NCBI GenBank assembly: GCA_050693155.1
Contig: JBOGWA010000057.1
Coordinates: 1 to 12,728 of the forward strand
Direction: 5' to 3'
DNA: 12,728 nucleotides
Source of the DNA: JBOGWA01 sp050693155
Lineage (GTDB): Bacteria; Actinomycetota; UBA4738; CALAEC01
Part shown: positions 7,906 to 12,728 of the stretch, piece by piece
Numbering within the stretch: the stretch's first letter is position 1
Layout of the letters: every line of letters starts with the position of its first letter
Notes under the pieces: model-generated
What the model saw: only the letters and a program-made list of their open reading frames with translations
Databases searched by the model: none
What the model was told of the DNA's origin: nothing
Translations under genes and position numbers: made by a program

Positions 7906-9738
7906 TCAGTTTCCGCCGATGTAGATCGTGACCTCCTGCCCGGAGCGGACGGTCGTGCCCGGTTCGGGATCCTGGCCGACGACGTGGTTCCCGGACGATC
8001 CCGGGAGTTGCACTACGCGGACGTCGAGTCCCAGCGCCCTGAGCTCGGCCTCGGCGGTCTGCTGCGTATCGCCGACGACGTCGGGCATCGGGAACTCTCG
8101 CGGCCCCTTCGAGACGACGATCGTGACGACCGTGTTCTCGTCGATACGCTCGTTCGGCGCCGGGCTCTGGCTGATCACGTTCCCACGAGCGACTTCGCCG
8201 GAGAACTCTTCTGTCACCCGGACACCGAGGCCGGCGGTCCGCAGGAGATCTTCCGCGTCACCCACGCTCCGACCGACGACGTTCGGCACTCGGACCTGGG
8301 GAGGACCGCGGCTGATGGTCACGTCGACGCCTTTTCCGGTTTCCAAGGTGTTTCCGAAACGCGGGTTCTGATCGATCACGCGGCCGAGCGGGACCTCCGG
8401 ATCGAAGACGCGTTCGATGGTTCCCACCTCGAGTCCGACGTCTTCGAGGGCCCGCCTGGCTGCGGCGAGGGCCTCGCCGACGAGATCCGGAACCTCGACG
8501 AGCTCCGGTCCCTTCGAGATGATGACCGCAAGCGTGCTCCCTCGATCGACGGACGCCCCAGGTGTGATGCTCTGCCGAAGGATCCGCCCGGCGGCCACGT
8601 TCGAGGAGAAGACCTCTTGGGTGATCTCGAAGTCGATCCCGGCTTCCTCGGCCAGGCGCTGGGCCGCGGCGACGCTCATGCCGCCCAGGTTCGGAACGGT
8701 CGTCTGATGGGGGAGGACGTACGCCCAGCCTGCCCATCCGAGCGTCACGAGGAAGGCGAGGACGGCGGCAAATCGAGTCATCCGGCTGGCCCGTCGACGG
8801 CGACGCGAGGTGGGTGAGAGCGTCCTTGGGATCGTGACCGTGGTGGCACGGTCCGCCGGGGTTTCGGCGGTCGGGGGGATCGAGCGCGCCAGATCGCCGA
8901 GCGGCGGCGCGGGGGGAGACTCCGTGACTGCCTCGGCGAGCTCGTCTCGCATCACCTGCGCGCTCGGGGTTCGTTCCTCCCGCTCCCGACGGGTGGCGCG
9001 AAGCACGACGCCATCGAGCGCCTCGGGCACGAGGGGATTCGCAAGCGACGGAGGCGGCACCCGCTCGCGAAGATGCTTGTAGGCGATCGCCACCGAGGTC
9101 TCGCCGGTGAAAGGGACCTGCCCGACGAGAAGTTCGTAGAGCACGATGCCGGTCGCATAGAGGTCGGTCCGCGGGTCGGCTCGCTCGCCCTCGATCTGCT
9201 CCGGCGCAAGGTACTGCACCGTTCCCGTGACCGTCCCTGGCGCCTGGGTGATGCGGGACTCGGCGAACGCGCGGGCGAGACCGAAGTCGGCCACCTTGGC
9301 GCGCCCGTCCGGGGTGATGAGGACGTTTTCGGGCTTCACGTCGCGATGGACGATTCCCTGTCGGTGGGCGTGGTCGAGGGCGGCGAGGACTTCGTCAACG
9401 GCCTCCGCGGCCTGCGCCGGTTGGAGGGGACCGTGATGCGAGAGGATGGTCCGGAGGGGGTGCCCGTGCACGAACTCCATCACCATGAAATAGGTGCCGT
9501 TGGTCTGACCCCAGTCGTGGACCCCGACGATGTTCGGGTGGTTCAGCATGGCCGCGGCCCTGGCTTCCCGGCGGAAGCGCTCGATGAAGCCCGAATCGCC
9601 GGCAAACGTCGGATGGAGGACCTTCAGCGCCACCTCGCGATCGAGGACCGCGTCGCGCGCGCGGAAGACCTCGCCCATGCCGCCGGCGGCGATGCGCGAA
9701 ATGATTTGATAGCGTCCGTCTACGGTCGTCTCGATCAC
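7906..9738 (-). CDS. pknB: transmembrane Ser/Thr protein kinase with four PASTA domains (PknB/PrkC type)
   Basis: A 610-residue receptor kinase. The cytoplasmic kinase domain (about 10-270) is intact: glycine loop AAGGMGEV (17-24), ATP Lys 39, alpha-C Glu 58, HRDVKPEN (131-138) with catalytic Asp 133, DFG (151-153), a threonine-rich activation loop (Thr 164, 169, 171, 173) and APE (178-180). A proline-rich juxtamembrane segment ends in RRRRR (312-316), then one membrane helix (about 322-342) with an outside C-terminus. Four PASTA repeats follow, roughly 345-410, 411-478, 480-546 and 548-609. Such domains bind peptidoglycan fragments or lipid II and tune kinase activity controlling cell-wall synthesis and division. 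The start is GTG at 9738; the nearest GGGAGG is 19 nt away, too far for a normal ribosome site. Unlike classical actinobacterial pknB, no pbpA, rodA, pstP or FHA gene adjoins it here, so orthology to PknB itself, as opposed to a paralogue, is uncertain. Confidence 0.95.
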   Translation of the reverse strand: MIETTVDGRYQIISRIAAGGMGEVFRARDAVLDREVALKVLHPTFAGDSGFIERFRREARAAAMLNHPNIVGVHDWGQTNGTYFMVMEFVHGHPLRTILSHHGPLQPAQAAEAVDEVLAALDHAHRQGIVHRDVKPENVLITPDGRAKVADFGLARAFAESRITQAPGTVTGTVQYLAPEQIEGERADPRTDLYATGIVLYELLVGQVPFTGETSVAIAYKHLRERVPPPSLANPLVPEALDGVVLRATRREREERTPSAQVMRDELAEAVTESPPAPPLGDLARSIPPTAETPADRATTVTIPRTLSPTSRRRRRASRMTRFAAVLAFLVTLGWAGWAYVLPHQTTVPNLGGMSVAAAQRLAEEAGIDFEITQEVFSSNVAAGRILRQSITPGASVDRGSTLAVIISKGPELVEVPDLVGEALAAARRALEDVGLEVGTIERVFDPEVPLGRVIDQNPRFGNTLETGKGVDVTISRGPPQVRVPNVVGRSVGDAEDLLRTAGLGVRVTEEFSGEVARGNVISQSPAPNERIDENTVVTIVVSKGPREFPMPDVVGDTQQTAEAELRALGLDVRVVQLPGSSGNHVVGQDPEPGTTVRSGQEVTIYIGGN

Positions 9739-9768
9739 GACATGCAGGGGGGAACGGCCCTCCCGGTC

Positions 9769-9774
9769 ATTGTA
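9769..9774 (-). promoter_or_regulatory. -10 box for the PASTA kinase gene
   Basis: Minus-strand TACAAT (9774-9769) is a good -10 match lying 30 nt before the kinase GTG, implying a leader of about 23 nt. No good -35 is visible at 16-18 nt. It sits in the 65-bp divergent space shared with the membrane-protein gene, for which I see no obvious -10. Confidence 0.4.
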
Positions 9775-9803
9775 AGAGCGCCCTCAAGGGGAAGCACGGA
9801 AGC

Positions 9804-10571
9804 GTGCAAACCACGCCATCCTCGGATTTCGCGGCTCAGCTCGACCGCGTCGAGCGGGACGTCGCCGGGGGCAATCTGGACCTCTCCACGCTGGGGTTTT
9901 GGCGGCTTGTGGCCCAGGTGAAACGCGATCCGGCGCTGCGTGACCTGTTCGCCGATCGGATCGGGGCGATCGACCGACTGGCGTTCGAGGGACGGGTCAG
10001 GGTGCGGTTCCCGCTCTGGCTCGGCACGCTGGTCCTGCTCGCCGGCGCGGGAGTCGGCGCCCTGGCGATCCCCGTCGGACTCGGCTTGGCTCGCGGGGAA
10101 GGGACATTCGGCTGGCTCTCGGTCGGTCGGTCTCCTCAGCTGGGCGGATTGGTGCTGCTCGCCTCCGCCCTGGTGCTCACGGTGGCACTCCACAGTCCGA
10201 CCCATGTGATCGTGGGTCGACTGCTCGGGATTCGGTTCCTCGCGTACTTCATCGGGGGGCCGATCCCCGTGACACCCGGGGCCAAGATCGAGTATTCGTC
10301 GTATCTGCGGGCCTCGCCTGGCGCCCGAGCCGTCATGCACGCCGCGGGGGCCGTGGTATCCAAGGCGGCGCCCTTCGTGGTGTTCGCCTTCGCTTACTTG
10401 GCACATCGCGCCAGAGAGTACGAGCTGCTTCCGGCGTGGTCGCTCTGGACGGTGCTCGGCGTGGGGCTGTTTCAGCTCCTGACCGACGCCACGCTCTCGC
10501 GGAGGTACTCCGACTGGAAGAAAGTGGCCCGCGAGCTCCGCATCGCTCGGTCCGACTCGGGCCGGGCCTGA
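9804..10571 (+). CDS. multi-pass membrane protein, M50/site-2-protease-like with HSPTH in place of HExxH
   Basis: A 255-residue protein with a soluble N-terminal part (about 1-68) and hydrophobic segments near 69-96, 112-135, 142-156, 178-200 and 209-229. The segment LHSPTH (129-134), followed by VGRLLGIRF and later by AGAVVSKAAPF (181-191), parallels the M50 pattern HExxH, then ArllGi, then AGPxxN. The glutamate of HExxH is Ser 131, while His 130 and His 134 are kept. Asp 228, in the last hydrophobic segment, could be a third metal ligand. By analogy it may be a metal-binding, proteolytically dead or altered relative of intramembrane proteases; this assignment is my inference from pattern, and an unrelated membrane protein is possible. 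The start is GTG at 9804, with GGGGAAG about 9 nt upstream and no upstream or nearby ATG. It diverges from the kinase gene with 65 bp between; the thiG promoter begins about 20 bp after its stop. Confidence 0.7.
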   Translation: MQTTPSSDFAAQLDRVERDVAGGNLDLSTLGFWRLVAQVKRDPALRDLFADRIGAIDRLAFEGRVRVRFPLWLGTLVLLAGAGVGALAIPVGLGLARGEGTFGWLSVGRSPQLGGLVLLASALVLTVALHSPTHVIVGRLLGIRFLAYFIGGPIPVTPGAKIEYSSYLRASPGARAVMHAAGAVVSKAAPFVVFAFAYLAHRAREYELLPAWSLWTVLGVGLFQLLTDATLSRRYSDWKKVARELRIARSDSGRA

Positions 10572-10589
10572 GGTTTCTTCCCCGGTCGC

Positions 10590-10595
10590 TATACT
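10590..10595 (+). promoter_or_regulatory. -10 box for the thiG leader
   Basis: TATACT is a strong -10 match located 17-22 nt before the 5' side of the TPP aptamer, so transcription would begin around 10602. No good -35 is visible; the expected position overlaps the end of the preceding membrane-protein gene. Confidence 0.55.
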
Positions 10596-10611
10596 GAATG
10601 CGACGCGAGAA

Positions 10612-10710
10612 GCGCCGGGGAGCCCGGACGAACCGGGCTGAGAGGCCGGTTGAGACACGTGCCGGCGACCCGCAGAACCTGATCCGGGTCATACCGGCGA
10701 AGGGAGGAAG
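10612..10710 (+). ncRNA. TPP riboswitch (THI element)
   Basis: A cis-acting leader aptamer that binds thiamine pyrophosphate and represses the downstream thi genes. Directly visible: GGGGAGCCC entry (10617-10625); the helix AGCCCGG (10621-10627) with CCGGGCT (10633-10639), followed by the conserved CTGAGAG (10638-10644); a helix pairing GCCGG (10661-10665) with CCGGC (10694-10698); a helix pairing GACCCG (10667-10672) with CGGGTC (10685-10690), enclosing the conserved GAACCTGATC (10675-10684); and the hallmark end ATACCGGCGAAGGGA (10691-10705). The outer helix P1 is imperfect by eye, so the boundaries are approximate. It is placed directly ahead of thiG and thiH, as expected for the class. 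Confidence 0.95.
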
Positions 10711-10711
10711 C

Positions 10712-10734
10712 GGGCCGCGCGAGCGGCCCCTTTT
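10712..10734 (+). terminator. terminator-like hairpin of the TPP riboswitch expression platform
   Basis: GGGCCGC (10712-10718) and GCGGCCC (10723-10729) form a perfect 7-bp GC stem closed by the GNRA-type loop GCGA, followed by C and TTTT (10731-10734). The thiG ATG begins 1 nt after the T run's following C. It looks like a short intrinsic terminator controlled by the aptamer, though the T tract is only four bases long. Confidence 0.6.
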
Positions 10735-10735
10735 C

Positions 10736-11581
10736 ATGAAGTCGACGAATACCTCATCCGACCCCCTGGTCATCGCTGACAGGTCGTTCTCCTCCCGGCT
10801 GATCGTGGGCACTGGGAAGTTCGGCTCACACGAGGTGATGCGAGACGCCCTCGAGGCTTCCGGGACGGAGATCGTGACGGTGGCGCTCCGGCGCGTTGAC
10901 CTCGATGCGACCGGAGGGCCGGACATCCTAGAGTTCATCGACCCCGCCCGGTACCTCGTGCTGCCGAATACCTCGGGCGCGCAGGACGCGGGTGAGGCGG
11001 TGCGGCTCGCGAGACTCGCTCGCGCGGGAGGCCTTCCGACCTGGGTGAAGCTCGAGATCACGCCCGAGCCCCGCTACCTGCTCCCTGATCCCGTGGAGAC
11101 GCTGAAGGCGGCCGAGGTGCTCGTCGCCGACGGGTTCACCGTGCTCCCGTACATCAATGCGGACCCGGTCCTAGCGAAGCGACTGGAGGAGGCCGGGTGC
11201 GCCACCGTCATGCCCCTCGGCTCGTGGATCGGCTCGGCGCGAGGGGTGAGGACCCGGGACGCCGTGCAAATCATCGTCGAGCAGGCGACCGTCCCCGTCG
11301 TCTGTGACGCGGGTCTCGGCGCACCGTCGGACGCGGCCGAATGCCTGGAGATGGGCTGCGATGCCGTACTGGTCAATACCGCGATCGCCGTGGCGAACGA
11401 TCCGGTCGAGATGGCCCGGGCGTTTCGTATGGGAGTCGAGGCCGGCAGGGCCGCGCTTCTCGCGGGCAAGGCGCCGGTCCGAGAAGGCGCCGAGGCCTCG
11501 AGTCCTCTTACGGGCTTCCTCGATGGTCTCGTCACGTCACAGGCCGATCCCGCAGTCTCTTCCCAACCCGACGAGCGATGA
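10736..11581 (+). CDS. thiG: thiazole synthase ThiG
   Basis: Condenses 1-deoxy-D-xylulose 5-phosphate, dehydroglycine and sulfur from ThiS thiocarboxylate into the thiazole phosphate moiety of thiamine, in the cytoplasm and usually in complex with ThiH. With the ATG at 10736 the protein has 281 residues, about the family length plus a short C-terminal tail after TGFL (259-262). Landmarks: IADRSFSSRLIVGTGKF (13-29), TEIVTVALRRVDL (44-56), Schiff-base Lys 105 in VKLEI, PLGSWIGSARG (160-170), VVCDAGLGAPSDA (188-200) and NTAIA (214-218). An upstream in-frame ATG at 10598 was rejected because it would translate the riboswitch. No normally spaced Shine-Dalgarno precedes the ATG; the nearest purine tract lies in the aptamer's 3' end beyond the hairpin. 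The family's usual P-I-G-S-G segment reads WIGSA. Its stop overlaps the thiH start by ATGA, indicating translational coupling. No thiS gene precedes it. Confidence 0.96.
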   Translation: MKSTNTSSDPLVIADRSFSSRLIVGTGKFGSHEVMRDALEASGTEIVTVALRRVDLDATGGPDILEFIDPARYLVLPNTSGAQDAGEAVRLARLARAGGLPTWVKLEITPEPRYLLPDPVETLKAAEVLVADGFTVLPYINADPVLAKRLEEAGCATVMPLGSWIGSARGVRTRDAVQIIVEQATVPVVCDAGLGAPSDAAECLEMGCDAVLVNTAIAVANDPVEMARAFRMGVEAGRAALLAGKAPVREGAEASSPLTGFLDGLVTSQADPAVSSQPDER

Positions 11582-12728
11582 AGATCGAACGTCTCGAGGA
11601 TCTCGACGAACCGGTCTCCGAGCGGGACGGGTTCCTGGACCCGTACCCGGGCGTGACGTTCGCTCAGGAGCTCGGTCGGCTCCCGATGGATGCCCTGCTC
11701 GCGGTGGCGACCGGAGCCGACCATGCACGAGTGCAGCGGGCGCTCGGGAGCGACCCCCTTGAGCGGTCCCTCGAGGATTTCGCCGCGCTCATTTCGCCGG
11801 CGGCGGGAGAGCTGCTCGAGGAGCTGGCTCGCGCATCTCGACGGCTCACGCTCGGCCGATTCGGACGGACGATGCATCTGTACGCGCCGATCTATCTCTC
11901 GAACGAATGCCTGACCACCTGCGTCTACTGCGGGTTCGCGAAGAACCTTGACGTCGAACGCAAGACACTAGGGTCCGAAGACGCCGTGGCCGAGGCCAGC
12001 TATTTACACGCACGCGGGTACCGGTCGCTTCTCCTGCTCACCGGGGAGCACGAGCGCGCGACCGGCGTCGAGTTTCTCGAGCGGCACATCCGGCGCCTCG
12101 CAGCCGAGATCCCATCGCTTGCGATCGAGGTGCAGGTCTGGGGCGAGCGCGAGTACAGGCGACTCCGGGACGCGGGGTGTGAAGGGGTCGTCATCTATCA
12201 GGAGACCTACGACCCGGGAAGATACGCCGAGGTCCACGTTGCCGGGCGGAAGAAGAACTACCGTTGGCGGCTCCTTGGCCCCGAGCGGGCAGCGCGCGTC
12301 GGGATGAGGCGGCTCGGAATCGGGGCGCTCTTCGGTCTCTCCGACGACTGGCGCTTCGAGGCGATCGTTACGGCCGCCCATGCGCGGTTTCTGATGCGCC
12401 GGTACTGGCGGAGTCAGGTGACCGTCTCGGTTCCGCGCATCCGACCGTCGGCGAGCGGATTCCAGCCTCGGGTCGAGCTCGACGATCGCGAGCTGGCACA
12501 GCTGGTCTGCGCACTTCGGCTGCTCCTCCCCGATGCCGGCATCGTTCTCTCGACGCGCGAGCCGCCGGCGTTGCGGGATGGGCTCCACCGGATGGGCATC
12601 ACGCATACGAGCGCGGGTTCGCATACCGAGCCCGGGGGATACACACACCCGGACGAGGCCCAGGTGCAGTTCGAGATCGCCGACGAGCGGTCACCGGAGG
12701 AGGTCGTGGAGTCGCTCCGGGCGATGGG
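11578..12728 (+). CDS. thiH: 2-iminoacetate synthase (tyrosine lyase) ThiH, 3'-truncated by window edge
   Basis: A radical-SAM enzyme cleaving L-tyrosine into dehydroglycine (2-iminoacetate) and p-cresol, supplying dehydroglycine to ThiG. The frame is open for 383 codons to the right edge; E. coli ThiH has about 377 residues, so only a short C-terminal end is likely missing. The 4Fe-4S cluster motif is Cys 111, Cys 115, Cys 118 (CxxxCxxC, in NECLTTCVYCGF). Other family marks: LLLTGEHER (152-160), VIYQETYDP (205-213), GIGALFGLSDDWR (247-259), VSVPRIRPS (283-291) and SAGSHTEPGGY (345-355). The start ATG at 11578 overlaps the thiG TGA (ATGA). The cluster is oxygen-sensitive; aerobic bacteria typically use the glycine oxidase ThiO instead, so this choice suggests anaerobic or low-oxygen life. 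Expression should follow the TPP riboswitch upstream of thiG. Confidence 0.96.
   Translation, partial: MKIERLEDLDEPVSERDGFLDPYPGVTFAQELGRLPMDALLAVATGADHARVQRALGSDPLERSLEDFAALISPAAGELLEELARASRRLTLGRFGRTMHLYAPIYLSNECLTTCVYCGFAKNLDVERKTLGSEDAVAEASYLHARGYRSLLLLTGEHERATGVEFLERHIRRLAAEIPSLAIEVQVWGEREYRRLRDAGCEGVVIYQETYDPGRYAEVHVAGRKKNYRWRLLGPERAARVGMRRLGIGALFGLSDDWRFEAIVTAAHARFLMRRYWRSQVTVSVPRIRPSASGFQPRVELDDRELAQLVCALRLLLPDAGIVLSTREPPALRDGLHRMGITHTSAGSHTEPGGYTHPDEAQVQFEIADERSPEEVVESLRAM

Noticed and set aside
7756..8817. Plus-strand open frame (353 codons) opposite the PASTA region of the kinase
   Set aside because: It reflects the repeated PASTA coding on the other strand and has no recognisable domain.
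10598..10735. Possible 46-residue N-terminal extension of ThiG from an upstream in-frame ATG
   Set aside because: It would translate through the TPP aptamer and hairpin, has no family similarity, and the ThiG-like sequence begins just after the ATG at 10736.

Overview
The window is about 12.7 kb of GC-rich, densely coding bacterial DNA. High GC, a PASTA-type receptor kinase, a GGEGT/PKTIDND-type phosphofructokinase, GTG starts and several start codons placed just after a TANNNT -10 box (leaderless geometry) together suggest an Actinomycetota-like, possibly uncultured lineage. This is inference; there is no rRNA or other phylogenetic marker here. The large M14 peptidase also resembles proteins of Gemmatimonadota and Acidobacteriota, so the assignment stays open.

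Layout, left to right: (1) a 3'-truncated glycerol kinase gene (glpK) on the minus strand, running off the left edge; (2) a 136-bp divergent promoter region; (3) a plus-strand run of pfk (6-phosphofructokinase), a secreted M14 metallocarboxypeptidase with a cysteine-less glutamine-amidotransferase-like domain, and ltaE (threonine aldolase), with gaps of 8 and 5 nt, so probably one operon; (4) convergent to ltaE, a minus-strand secreted BNR/Asp-box beta-propeller protein and, upstream of it on the same strand, a transmembrane Ser/Thr kinase with four PASTA domains; (5) divergent from the kinase, a multi-pass membrane protein that looks like a site-2 protease (M50) whose HExxH motif is HSPTH; (6) a TPP riboswitch followed by a terminator-like hairpin directly in front of thiG, then thiH overlapping it by 4 nt and running off the right edge.

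Functionally the left half is central carbon and amino-acid metabolism: glycerol to glycerol 3-phosphate, the committing step of glycolysis, extracellular peptide trimming, and threonine to glycine plus acetaldehyde. The middle is envelope-facing: a probable peptidoglycan- or muropeptide-sensing kinase, a secreted propeller and a possible pseudoprotease. The right end is thiazole biosynthesis under thiamine pyrophosphate control, using the oxygen-sensitive tyrosine lyase ThiH, which hints at an anaerobic or microaerobic lifestyle.

No mobile element, CRISPR array, tRNA or rRNA was seen. No gene-free stretch exceeds 300 bases. The window is mostly ordinary chromosome. The points most worth a second look are the thiG leader architecture, the HSPTH membrane protein beside the PASTA kinase, and the recurring leaderless promoter geometry.
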